A stretch of 64,000 bases of DNA, taken from assembly GCA_014730275.1 (NCBI GenBank), contig WJIL01000038.1, positions 1 through 64,000 of the forward strand. Direction: 5' to 3'. Made by a program: the position numbers and the translations under genes. This document shows, in pieces, positions 17,592-25,830 of this stretch (the first letter of the stretch is position 1; each line of letters starts with the position of its first letter). The DNA comes from Candidatus Lokiarchaeota archaeon. GTDB lineage: Archaea > Asgardarchaeota > Thorarchaeia > Thorarchaeales > Thorarchaeaceae. Under the pieces are notes generated by a model, which saw only the letters and a list, made by a program, of their open reading frames with translations, did no database searches and was not told the DNA's origin.

Positions 17592-18512
17592 CTAATCCTT
17601 TGAATCCTTATCGTTGTCGCTCGCCCGTTGTGCCAAGATGAATTCATCGAAAGTCATTCGTTCTCCTTCTTTCATCTTCTTAACGGCTTCATCAACACGT
17701 TCCTTACGACGTTCACGGCGCCTACTTTTCCGCTCATGGGCTCGCATCTCACGAGATTCTGATTCCTGCTTCCGGAGCTTCTTGTATATCTCATCTATAT
17801 CAGAGCGAATCTTCTTGAGCTTCTTCTCGCCCGCCTTTACTTTCTTCAGCCATTCAACGAAGTTCTGATGTGCCTTGTCCGCCTTGTCTTTCTCTTCTTC
17901 GAGTTCGGGGCGAATACGAACAACCTCTTTGTGATGAATCTGAGATTGCTCGGACAAGTCAAGTACATGTTGGTGAGCGTCTCCGGCCTCCTCTTTGAGC
18001 TTCCTTTCACGACGACGCAATTCACTAATCCGATCCTGTTTCTCCTTTTCCTGATTTATCTTGATTAACTTGCGTTCAAGCTGAGCTATATCTTCAACTA
18101 TCTCCCGTTCTTCTTCCATCGTAAGCTGTTCAGTTTGTTGACGCCAATCAAGTCTTTCAATGCGTTCTTTCAACTTACGCTGGTCGGTTTTTGGGCTACC
18201 AACAAGGTTGTTTTGGAGCTCCTGTCTCTCCTCTCTCACACTTCTCAGCTGTTTATGGAGAGCGTCCCGTTTCTCCTTCCATTCAGCTATCTCAGCATTA
18301 ATACGATCTCGTTCTTCGCGCTCAGATTTGACTGATTCTATCAGTTTGCGAACTTCTTCGTTGTGTTCGTCTCTAATTTTTTTATACTCGCGCATCTTAT
18401 CGCGGTTTCTTCTGAGCTCCTCGAGATATTCTCTTGCTTCCGTCTTTAGTTCTCTCAGTCTGGCTCGTAGATAGTCCACATCTTCATGCGCAGTTTCAGC
18501 GGCTTCTGTCAA
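17592..18512 (-). CDS. Long archaeal coiled-coil protein (COG1340-like)
   Basis: A 306-residue protein that is almost entirely charged heptad-repeat helix (Glu, Lys, Arg with spaced Leu/Ile) from about residue 10 to 270. It ends in a conserved-looking tail around M-T-F-D-E-F-I-L-A-Q. It has no membrane segment. It fits the uncharacterised archaeal coiled-coil family COG1340, whose function is not known. Start TTG 18512 has gaggta upstream. Confidence 0.65.
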   Translation of the reverse strand: MTEAAETAHEDVDYLRARLRELKTEAREYLEELRRNRDKMREYKKIRDEHNEEVRKLIESVKSEREERDRINAEIAEWKEKRDALHKQLRSVREERQELQNNLVGSPKTDQRKLKERIERLDWRQQTEQLTMEEEREIVEDIAQLERKLIKINQEKEKQDRISELRRRERKLKEEAGDAHQHVLDLSEQSQIHHKEVVRIRPELEEEKDKADKAHQNFVEWLKKVKAGEKKLKKIRSDIDEIYKKLRKQESESREMRAHERKSRRRERRKERVDEAVKKMKEGERMTFDEFILAQRASDNDKDSKD

Positions 18513-18631
18513 AATTGGGTTACCTCAAAACTTCGTTTTACGGTCCTTTATTCTCAGGACGGATTTCATCAGATTAGGATAATTGTGAGTGCTGTTTACC
18601 AGCAATCTGACCGAACGGCACTTAGCGAATC

Positions 18632-19594
18632 TTAAAAACCTTCGCCTTTGCTACGGTCCTTCCGAATGAGACTTTCCGCAATTCGTTCTGCAATACGGAT
18701 TTCTGTGACACTCTGTAAACCAGCCCAGCCAGGGGTAGCGTTCGCTTCAAGTACAAAGCATTCGCCTTCCTTGTCCGGAATAATATCAACCCCCACCAGC
18801 CAACCTCCGACTATTCTAGCTGCTTTTTTGGCAAGATCCTTGATTTCCAAATCGTTTGGCCTTGCCGTGCCTCCAGCATGGATATTCGTAACGATACCAT
18901 CAGTACTAACACGCTGCATATCAGCAATAACCTGACCATCAACCACAAGAGCACGAATATCATAACCGGGATTTTCTATGTACTGTTGAAGCAAGAACGC
19001 ACCCTTGCCATATTGCTGGCTATGAAACTTCAGGATATCATAGATATTCCTAATGTCGAATTGCTTCTCAATTAGCCTGATGCCACTACCACCAAAACCG
19101 AGAAGGGGTTTCAAAACACAGGGATTATTCTTGTTAACGAAAGCGGCTGCGTCCTCTATGGATTCGGTGATCAATGTCTTTGGTACAGGAATGCCATGAT
19201 GTGCAAATTTCCTGATTGTCTCGGCTTTGTTTCGCATAATCCGAATAGCTTCTATGGAGTTGATTAGGGTCACACCAGTTGTAGCAAGGGCGGATAACAA
19301 ATCCATTCGACTGAGATAACTACCGATGTCTGAAGCTCCTATGTCCAAAACGATGACTACATCCAAATCAATCAGGTTCCGATTGCCTTGAACAATCTCA
19401 TATGTTCCGTCACTTACGGTTCTTTTCACCTTCCACGGAAGAATATGAACAGCTTCCACGCCAAGTTTCTGCAAAGCGGTCTCCAGCTCACTGACCCTCC
19501 GTGAGAAGGGATCAGAAGACAGTAACCCGAATCTCAATGCTTCTCCGGACACAAATATCGCCTCTTGCACTACTAAGCTGACTATAGCGTGCAT
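18632..19594 (-). CDS. RimK-type ATP-grasp ligase
   Basis: A 320-residue ATP-grasp enzyme of the RimK/LysX/MptN/CofF group, which joins an amino acid (often glutamate) to a carboxylate using ATP. Features are an N-terminal pre-grasp domain (about 1-110), K-A-E-T-I-R-K-F, the glycine-rich loop K-P-L-L-G-F-G-G-S-G, a G-Y-D-I-R-A-L-V-V-D-G segment and the metal-binding end E-A-N-A-T-P-G-W. The archaeal homologues include coenzyme F420 and tetrahydromethanopterin glutamate ligases and LysX. The window also encodes CofE (61.3 kb), so a cofactor ligase is plausible, but the substrate is not settled. ATG start at 19594. Confidence 0.8.
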   Translation of the reverse strand: MHAIVSLVVQEAIFVSGEALRFGLLSSDPFSRRVSELETALQKLGVEAVHILPWKVKRTVSDGTYEIVQGNRNLIDLDVVIVLDIGASDIGSYLSRMDLLSALATTGVTLINSIEAIRIMRNKAETIRKFAHHGIPVPKTLITESIEDAAAFVNKNNPCVLKPLLGFGGSGIRLIEKQFDIRNIYDILKFHSQQYGKGAFLLQQYIENPGYDIRALVVDGQVIADMQRVSTDGIVTNIHAGGTARPNDLEIKDLAKKAARIVGGWLVGVDIIPDKEGECFVLEANATPGWAGLQSVTEIRIAERIAESLIRKDRSKGEGF

Positions 19595-19632
19595 CTTTTA
19601 ATGATACTACATGTCATGTATTTTTGAAGCCT

Positions 19633-20016
19633 ATGAATCTGTTTTCAGAAGATCAAACACGTAGAATATCTGATAAAGTGAGCGAGAAGAAAGGGAGCGT
19701 CCTCATCACATTCAGAAATCCGCATGGGCCCACTCGACTCAAGAAGCTGTGGCAAAAGACCCTTTCTCAAATCGGTTACGACGTTGACTGTATAAGCTGG
19801 TGGTCCAGTTCTGGAATTATTGGGCTTCTGGAATGTGAAATAGAAGATGGTAGTACGATTTATGGGCAATGGGCATTGGGGGACAAAGTCGAGCTCTATA
19901 GGGTAGAGAATGTTAGCGAGGAAGATATTGTTTCAATAAAGGATGGTCTCGGACAGGGCAATATTGCCTCCTCGGCTATGCGATCAATGAGAATCGGCGA
20001 AACAGGCGAAGGGTGA
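19633..20016 (+). CDS. Hypothetical protein, divergent from the ATP-grasp gene
   Basis: A protein of 127 residues (130 if TTG 19624 is used) with no membrane segment. It has a predicted alpha/beta make-up with a W-W-S-S-S-G turn and a strand-rich middle. I recognise no family. The gene is read divergently from the ATP-grasp gene with only 38 bases between the ATGs, which must hold overlapping promoters, and it ends three bases from the convergent glmS stop. The length and lack of frame competition support it as a real gene. Confidence 0.5.
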   Translation: MNLFSEDQTRRISDKVSEKKGSVLITFRNPHGPTRLKKLWQKTLSQIGYDVDCISWWSSSGIIGLLECEIEDGSTIYGQWALGDKVELYRVENVSEEDIVSIKDGLGQGNIASSAMRSMRIGETGEG

Positions 20017-20019
20017 ATT

Positions 20020-21852
20020 TCACGAAACAGTTAATGTCTTGCTTAGGTTTCGTGGTTTATCCGGATTGATTCCCTTGTCAACTGAAAGGAAGTAGCTCAA
20101 TAACTGAAGTGGAATCACATCTAGAATTGGATTGAGTAGAACATTTGATTCTGGTACCTCAAGATAATCAGATTCATGCTCTACATAAGGTTCAAGCTTA
20201 TCCTCTTTTTCACCAACAACTATGGTTCTCCCACCCCGACATGATACTTCATTGATGTGGTTAATCACCATCCAGCTATCTTCTGTAGTTGTCACGAAAA
20301 TGACGGGATAACCATCTGTGACAATACTCAAAGGACCATGTTTGAACTCGCTGCTATACATCCCCTCGCAGTGATTGTAGCATATCTCTTTGATTTTCAA
20401 AGCTCCTTCTCGTGCCACACCATCTGTAAGGCCATATCCAAGGCAATACAAATCGGGTACATCCAGCATTGTTGGTGCTAGATTCTTAGCCAGTATTCCA
20501 GTATGATCAATAGTCTTCTGCGTGAGCTCTGGTAAGTCACGCTTCAAGCTGTCAATGATTGCCTTGCCTTCGGAGTTGTCCAGAGTTCCATTCCTCATAC
20601 CTAGGCGAGTGGCAAGGTAGGCGAAGATGATAGTCTGAGAGAAATAGGTCTTTGTTGCAGGTACGCTTACTTCGTAGCCGCAAGCCATCGGAATGTAGTC
20701 ATCAGCACCAAACATGAGGGTGCTACCGATAACGTTCAAGACACCAAGAGTCTTGCCAGCGCCTTTGTCCTCTACGAGGTCTAAGACATCCATAATGTCC
20801 TTGGTTTCTCCGCTCTGTGATACAAGCATACACAAGGTGTCCTCATCAACGGTATTACCATACATTGGCTTGAACTGACCGCCAATCACTGGAGTTACTG
20901 AAATTCCAGCAAGGCGGTTGAAGTAGTATGTACCAACAAGCCCTGCGTTGAATGAAGACCCACAAGCCACCAAGTAGTGTTTTGATGTTTCCTCAATCAT
21001 TTTGAGCCAGTTATCTGCTTCTTCGTCCTCAAGGACACCAAGAACATCTTGAGCTATCTCTGGCTGTTCGTTGATTTCTTTCAGCATGAAGTGGGGAAAT
21101 CCACCTTTCTCCGCTGCGTTTTCGTCTACATCAGATTTTTCGGGTTCACGATTCAGCTTCTTCCCATCTTCGATTCTGAACACATCAACAGAGCCAGGAC
21201 CGATTTCTACCATTTCACCTTCGGTGATGTAGACAACGTCATTGGTGAGGGGGAGAATGGATGGAAGATCGCTCGATACTATGGCTTCTTTGTCTGTTAA
21301 GCCAGCCACAAGTGAGGAGCCCATCTTGACAGCATAAATCTTCTTTTCGTCTGCTCTGCCCACTGCAAATGCATAAGCACCCTCCAAATCCTGAGTAGAA
21401 AGACGTACCGCCTCGCGCATATCTCCGGTTTGTTCATAGTATTTGTCAACAGCGTGAACACAGAGTTCGCCGTCATTATTGGACCTGACTTCATGACCAG
21501 TTTCGATCAGCTCTTCCTTATACTGATGGTAGTTGTGCAGGTTTCCGTTGTGCGCACCGTAGAAGGTTTTTGTACAGCCGAAATGGGGTTGGGCATTTGT
21601 TTTCGTGGGAGCGCCATAGGTTGCCCAACGCAATTGGGCGATACCTCGGTCACCTCGCATTTCAGAGAGATGAAGCCGTCTGTTGACATCTTCGATAGTG
21701 CCAACATCCTTCCGCAAATCTACCTGCCCATTTCTTACTGTGGCTACCCCAACCGAATCGTAGCCACGATATGTCAGTTTCTTGCTGCATGTAACAAGCA
21801 ATCGACCGATGTCATCACGATTTTTGCTGACGATACCCGTTATCCCGCACAC
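20020..21852 (-). CDS. glmS: Glutamine--fructose-6-phosphate aminotransferase (isomerising)
   Basis: The enzyme makes glucosamine-6-phosphate from fructose-6-phosphate and glutamine, feeding UDP-N-acetylhexosamine synthesis for glycans. It has 610 residues, the family length. The start is GTG directly followed by Cys-Gly-Ile, so Cys2 is the glutaminase nucleophile after Met removal. Y-R-G-Y-D-S-V-G, R-W-A-T and H-N-G-x-L-x-N motifs mark the class II glutaminase domain. The second half has two SIS domains (C-G-S-S-F-N-A-G, S-Q-S-G-E-T, and E-x-K-H-G-P). The C-terminus ends in K-T-L-T-V-S, close to the usual K-S-V-T-V-E. Confidence 0.95.
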   Translation of the reverse strand: MCGITGIVSKNRDDIGRLLVTCSKKLTYRGYDSVGVATVRNGQVDLRKDVGTIEDVNRRLHLSEMRGDRGIAQLRWATYGAPTKTNAQPHFGCTKTFYGAHNGNLHNYHQYKEELIETGHEVRSNNDGELCVHAVDKYYEQTGDMREAVRLSTQDLEGAYAFAVGRADEKKIYAVKMGSSLVAGLTDKEAIVSSDLPSILPLTNDVVYITEGEMVEIGPGSVDVFRIEDGKKLNREPEKSDVDENAAEKGGFPHFMLKEINEQPEIAQDVLGVLEDEEADNWLKMIEETSKHYLVACGSSFNAGLVGTYYFNRLAGISVTPVIGGQFKPMYGNTVDEDTLCMLVSQSGETKDIMDVLDLVEDKGAGKTLGVLNVIGSTLMFGADDYIPMACGYEVSVPATKTYFSQTIIFAYLATRLGMRNGTLDNSEGKAIIDSLKRDLPELTQKTIDHTGILAKNLAPTMLDVPDLYCLGYGLTDGVAREGALKIKEICYNHCEGMYSSEFKHGPLSIVTDGYPVIFVTTTEDSWMVINHINEVSCRGGRTIVVGEKEDKLEPYVEHESDYLEVPESNVLLNPILDVIPLQLLSYFLSVDKGINPDKPRNLSKTLTVS

Positions 21853-22031
21853 ATTGCTCCCTCGTCATTTCAAGATAATCTGTTTTCATTCGGTCTACAG
21901 GTGGCTACTGCAGAACATTCCGTAAAAAAGGCTTGTGGCAGTTCAGGTTTCGTTTGAAAGGTAGGCGAGGGTACGAAGAGCTTTTATCACCTTTACGAGT
22001 AATACACGCTACTACTGGTCGGGATAGAGAT

Positions 22032-22733
22032 ATGGGTAATCAAAAGAGGCTTGCACTGTTACTTCATCCACTGAGAAGAGATCTCTATGAGGTGCTCTGT
22101 GAGAATCCAGGAACCTATCTCCTCGAACTAGTAGATATCCTAGAATCCCCGCTTGGTACTCTAAGCTGGCATCTTCGAGTGCTTGAACGAGAGGGTCTAA
22201 TCAATTCCATGAAATTTGCGGGAAAGAGGATATACTATCCAAAGATGTTGCGATCAACCGATGCAGAAAAGGCATATCTTACCATGCGCAGCGATACGGC
22301 CCAAGACATATTCGCATATATTGTAAACAATCCAGGCTGTTATCAAAGAGAAATGGCACAAGCAATAGACGTGCATCACGATACGATTCGCTGGCACGTA
22401 TCAAAAATGCAAGAAGTTGGCTTGGTGAAAGTAGAGAAAGAGGGAAGGAGAAAGAATCACTATCTAGATGATTTAGGTGATGCTCTTCTTAAAGGAAGCC
22501 TGAATACGATTACCAAAGCATTTGTCATGTTTCTCATGGAGAAGCTGGAGGATGGCTGTTTGAATCCTGAAATCAAGGAATCCTCAAAAGAACGCGTCAC
22601 AATAAGAATTGATTGTCCTGATGAAGGAAAGGATTGTTTCTTGACTATAGACCTTAATGAGTGGAATCTCGATTTGCTCGATGAGATTCCCCAGATAGAG
22701 CACAAACATACTGCTGAAGCAAAAGGTATGTGA
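22032..22733 (+). CDS. Double winged-helix transcription regulator (ArsR-like)
   Basis: A 233-residue protein with two winged-helix domains in tandem. The first is at about 8-75 (Y-L-L-E-L-V-D-I-L, then S-W-H-L-R-V-L-E-R-E-G-L). The second is at about 90-155 (Y-Q-R-E-M-A-Q-A-I, then I-R-W-H-V-S-K-M-Q-E-V-G-L). Each has the recognition helix form of ArsR/MarR-type archaeal regulators. A C-terminal region of about 70 residues has no clear domain. The ATG at 22032 is preferred; the frame runs 33 codons upstream but lacks recognisable domain sequence there. The gene next downstream (BMP protein) could be a target. Confidence 0.75.
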   Translation: MGNQKRLALLLHPLRRDLYEVLCENPGTYLLELVDILESPLGTLSWHLRVLEREGLINSMKFAGKRIYYPKMLRSTDAEKAYLTMRSDTAQDIFAYIVNNPGCYQREMAQAIDVHHDTIRWHVSKMQEVGLVKVEKEGRRKNHYLDDLGDALLKGSLNTITKAFVMFLMEKLEDGCLNPEIKESSKERVTIRIDCPDEGKDCFLTIDLNEWNLDLLDEIPQIEHKHTAEAKGM

Positions 22734-22850
22734 TCAGCAATGCAAGTGTTTGTCAGTATATGCTGGCTGACTCAAGCTAGCTTTTTTCTCTGAGCAATAG
22801 GTTTTTAATCCGCATACGGTTTTGACCTCAAGAACCCTGGAGGAAGAATC

Positions 22851-23942
22851 TTGAGCTCAAGGTCAGGAATAATAACAAGTGGAATAATTGTTGCGCTGGT
22901 GTTCGCCGGTATCGGCGGTTTTCTGTATATGACCGATCCGTTTGCACCTCGAACGGTTGCGGTCGTAGTCATGGAACCAGGTTTCGGTGACCTCAGCTTT
23001 GCCGATCATTTTGAAGAAGGACTTGAAAATCTACAAGGAGATATCCCGGTTGAGTATAGAATACCAGAGGAACTCCCCAGTACACAGGCTGAAGCAGTAC
23101 AGATTTTGGAGTCGCTTGCACAAAGTCAACAGCATACGTTGATTCTAGCAGCTGGAGAACGCCTTGAGGGCGCAGTTGCGTCCGTTGCAGCAGATTATCC
23201 TTCTCAGGAATTTGCAATAATTGGTGGAGTCGTTGATGCAGAGAATGTCGCTTCAGCCACCTTTGCAACGGAACAAGCAGCTTTCTTAGCGGGAGCCCTA
23301 GCAGCCTTCGTTGCGTCAGAACCATCCTACACCGATATAATTGGGATTCTGGGAGCCACTGAAGAGGATGCAGCAATAACTAGAATGATTAATGGTTTCA
23401 TACAGGGCGTGCAAAATGCCAATTCAACGTATGATTTCAACGTTGAAGTGCTGGAACCCGAATACCTGAACGGATACAACGAAACAGCACTTGCCGAATC
23501 GAAAACTCAAAACATGTTCATTCAGCAAAATGTATCAATCATTTTCGCCCCTGTCCGCGCAAGTATAAACGGTGTTAGACGAGCAATGGAGAACATAAAT
23601 GCAACATTGCGTGCTGAGGGTAGACTGCCATTGGTTATAGGAGCAGAAGCTAACCAAGACTATTATGGTTGTGCAAACCCAGAAATCCCAGTTGCTCCAA
23701 GCTGGATTCCCACTAGTGTTGTTCCTCGGACAGGAGAGGCAGCCTATGATATCATCAACGCTACTCTCTGGAATGACTTCCCAGGAGGAAAGACGTTCCA
23801 CTACAACCTTTCCAATGGGGGCGTCAATGTCACTGATTTTGAATACAGTTCCACATATCTAAATCCAATTGATGGATTGATGGATGCATTGAGGGATTAC
23901 AGGATTCAAATAATCGCTGGAACGTTAGAAATCAATCCATAG
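22851..23942 (+). CDS. BMP/PnrA-like extracellular ligand-binding protein, membrane-anchored
   Basis: A 363-residue protein with a hydrophobic N-terminal anchor (about 7-27) without a lipobox Cys, then a periplasmic-binding-protein fold of the basic membrane protein family. Typical landmarks are G-F-G-D-L-S-F-A-D, F-A-I-I-G-G-V-V-D, E-Q-A-A-F-L-A-G-A-L-A and I-G-I-L-G-A-T. BMP proteins bind nucleosides for ABC uptake, but no permease or ATPase gene lies nearby. Start TTG 22851 has ggaggaag upstream. A perfect 9-bp hairpin follows the stop. Confidence 0.8.
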   Translation: MSSRSGIITSGIIVALVFAGIGGFLYMTDPFAPRTVAVVVMEPGFGDLSFADHFEEGLENLQGDIPVEYRIPEELPSTQAEAVQILESLAQSQQHTLILAAGERLEGAVASVAADYPSQEFAIIGGVVDAENVASATFATEQAAFLAGALAAFVASEPSYTDIIGILGATEEDAAITRMINGFIQGVQNANSTYDFNVEVLEPEYLNGYNETALAESKTQNMFIQQNVSIIFAPVRASINGVRRAMENINATLRAEGRLPLVIGAEANQDYYGCANPEIPVAPSWIPTSVVPRTGEAAYDIINATLWNDFPGGKTFHYNLSNGGVNVTDFEYSSTYLNPIDGLMDALRDYRIQIIAGTLEINP

Positions 23943-23946
23943 GAAC

Positions 23947-23969
23947 AGATGGGAAGTCTTTTCCCATCT
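23947..23969 (+). terminator. Hairpin after the BMP-like gene
   Basis: agatgggaa (23947-23955) and ttcccatct (23961-23969) form a perfect 9-bp stem with a five-base loop, starting five bases after the stop. The following bases are only moderately T-rich. Confidence 0.5.
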
Positions 23970-23988
23970 TACTTCCTCCTTGGAAGTT

Positions 23989-24606
23989 ATGAAGGCTAAG
24001 GAAATAGCGAACCTGTTTTTGAGATGCAATATTCTAAAAAATACTGAGCGCTCAGGCTGGGCCCTTGAAGGAATAACAACTATTGCTTCTGAAAGCGTAG
24101 CAGAACATTCTTGGGGTACTACCATCATCGCGCTAATTTTGGCGCTTCTTGAGGACAGTCAAGGGAAGAATTGTGATATTTCAAGGGTTCTTACCATGGC
24201 ATTAATCCATGATCTGCCGGAATCGCTTATTTCAGACATTCCTTCAAAGGCAATCGTGAAAAGAGATAAAGAGTTTCTAAAAGCCAAGAAAGATTTAGAA
24301 AATAGTGCATTTGAAGAAATCATTTCTAGTTTCCCAGAAAAGAAAATACGCAGAAGATTAAGAGAAGCGTGGCAAGAATGTGTTGCATGCAAAACCCATG
24401 AAGCAAAAATAGTGAGAGCAGCTGATATACTTGATATGATAGTACAAGCTCGGAGTTTCGAGAATTCAGGGGTTCCCCCAACCCTGTTGAATACATTCTT
24501 CACCGAGAGTAAGGATGTGCTAAGTAGTCTTACAATAGATTCTGTGATGTCGATATTCGATGAGCTAGCTAAAGATCACAAAGACTTGATTAGAACCGGG
24601 GGATAA
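23989..24606 (+). CDS. HD-domain phosphohydrolase (YfbR/HDDC2-like)
   Basis: The 205-residue protein shows the HD-domain metal ligands: V-A-E-H-S-W (first His), then I-H-D-L-P-E (His-Asp pair) and a late A-A-D-I-L-D-M (final Asp). The arrangement fits the 5'-deoxynucleotidase YfbR / HDDC2 group, which removes phosphate from deoxynucleoside monophosphates. It may serve nucleotide clean-up, but substrate is inferred only from family. ATG 23989 is used; TTG 23980 would add three residues. Confidence 0.8.
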   Translation: MKAKEIANLFLRCNILKNTERSGWALEGITTIASESVAEHSWGTTIIALILALLEDSQGKNCDISRVLTMALIHDLPESLISDIPSKAIVKRDKEFLKAKKDLENSAFEEIISSFPEKKIRRRLREAWQECVACKTHEAKIVRAADILDMIVQARSFENSGVPPTLLNTFFTESKDVLSSLTIDSVMSIFDELAKDHKDLIRTGG

Positions 24607-24679
24607 TCGAAGAACCATTCATGTCAAGAGGGCTAGAGAATCAATTGTTCGAGAATCCACACTCAACGATAGCTTTCAA

Positions 24680-25315
24680 TCAAGTTAAAGTGGACCTTTT
24701 CCTGAGAACACCAGCTATAAGTCTAGAAACTCGTATTGGCTCAGGAACTCGACCTTCGATTACGAAAGTATTCAAAACATCTTTGCATCTAAGAATACTC
24801 ATTCCAACTACATTCACAAAGACGCTCTGGTTGTTACCAAGGGAAACCTCTTGACGTTCCCCACCTTTTCTTATCATCTCCATTCGGGCCTCATAATCTT
24901 CAGGAAAATATTCTCGAATGTACTTCTCAATTCCTTCTGTTTCTTCATACGTCACGCTAATAACGGGTATATTGACAGCATCATAAAGCCCTTGCAGATT
25001 TACGATATTGAACCAAGAAATGACAGAGCCCCCAAGCATTAAGGCGCGGATATCTGGACGATTCAGCCTTTTGTACATCGCGATTATTTCCTCAGTTGAA
25101 TCGAGTCCTCCGACTGTTGGATGACACATCCCAAACCCATCTATGCGCAAATCACCCCGCATCACAATACCAACTACAGTACTTGTTGAATCTTGCTTGG
25201 AGAAACTCTCAGCAATTCCCAACACGCGGGCTCCTGCTTTCCAAACATCGTATTGTTCTTCTCTTGAACCAAGGGTGAGTTTTTCCGCAGTATCTCTCAA
25301 GATTATCCAATCCAC
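24680..25315 (-). CDS. DUF99 family protein (endonuclease V-like fold)
   Basis: A 211-residue archaeal DUF99 protein, recognised by the G-F-G-M-C-H-P-T-V-G-G-x-D-S-T segment, M-L-G-G-S-V-I-S-W-F-N-I-V-N, the V-I-S-V-T-Y-E-E strand and the I-P-E/R-V-P-E-P-I-R-x-S-R-L-I-A end. The family is related in fold to endonuclease V (RNase H-like), but its activity is not established. Start is GTG at 25315, the only start codon before an upstream stop. The gene is divergent from the Roadblock gene. Confidence 0.8.
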   Translation of the reverse strand: MDWIILRDTAEKLTLGSREEQYDVWKAGARVLGIAESFSKQDSTSTVVGIVMRGDLRIDGFGMCHPTVGGLDSTEEIIAMYKRLNRPDIRALMLGGSVISWFNIVNLQGLYDAVNIPVISVTYEETEGIEKYIREYFPEDYEARMEMIRKGGERQEVSLGNNQSVFVNVVGMSILRCKDVLNTFVIEGRVPEPIRVSRLIAGVLRKRSTLT

Positions 25316-25372
25316 GTCGTATTAATAGCTCCATACGAAAAAAGATATCGAGAGGTCTTTCGGCCAGCGTAC

Positions 25373-25381
25373 ATTTATTAA
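25373..25381 (+). promoter_or_regulatory. Candidate TATA box for the Roadblock gene
   Basis: atttattaa lies 56 bases before the ATG of the Roadblock gene. A transcript start about 25 bases downstream would leave a short leader holding the SD (ggag, about 25423). Confidence 0.4.
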
Positions 25382-25436
25382 TGCGCAATTCCCAGACCAG
25401 ACGAAGTACCACGAGCGAGACTGGAGAAAAGCCACC

Positions 25437-25829
25437 ATGTTCGACCTAGATTTCGAACAAACGCAGGGAAAAATCAAAGAAATAATCAAAGAGCGATGGG
25501 AGCAAGGTATTGCTGCCGGGGTGAGAGCCATTATGCTCTTGTCAAAAGAGGGTCTCCCCATCACCTCAGAGATCACTACTGCAGACTTGGAAGAAGCAGA
25601 AATAGCAGCTATGGCCGCATCGATTCTAGGTGTTGCAGATATGGCGGCTGTACGAATGGACCAAGGAGAGCTTGAGCAGGTTCTAATGACGAATGAAAAG
25701 GGATACATTGTGATTACGAGTGCAGGTGAAAAAGCAATACTCGTCCTTGCTGCAGCCAAATCCAGTAGAACAGGAGCACTTGTGTACGAAGCAAAGACAA
25801 TGGCTGAAAAGATTGCACCACTTCTCTAG
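25437..25829 (+). CDS. Roadblock/LC7 domain protein
   Basis: A 130-residue single-domain protein of the Roadblock/LC7 (longin-related) fold: a helix, then strand A-I-M-L-L-S-K-E-G-L-P-I-T, a long Ala-rich helix (A-E-I-A-A-M-A-A-S), strands ending G-Y-I-V-I-T-S-A-G and a C-terminal helix. In eukaryotes and bacteria such proteins dimerise and regulate small Ras-like GTPases (MglB, Ragulator parts). Asgard genomes encode many. Two Ras-like GTPases and another Roadblock protein are in this window, but none is adjacent. Confidence 0.85.
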   Translation: MFDLDFEQTQGKIKEIIKERWEQGIAAGVRAIMLLSKEGLPITSEITTADLEEAEIAAMAASILGVADMAAVRMDQGELEQVLMTNEKGYIVITSAGEKAILVLAAAKSSRTGALVYEAKTMAEKIAPLL

Positions 25830-25830
25830 T

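Noticed and set aside
21933-22031. N-terminal extension of the winged-helix regulator
   Set aside because: There is no domain sequence in this stretch, and the ATG at 22032 begins directly before the first winged helix.
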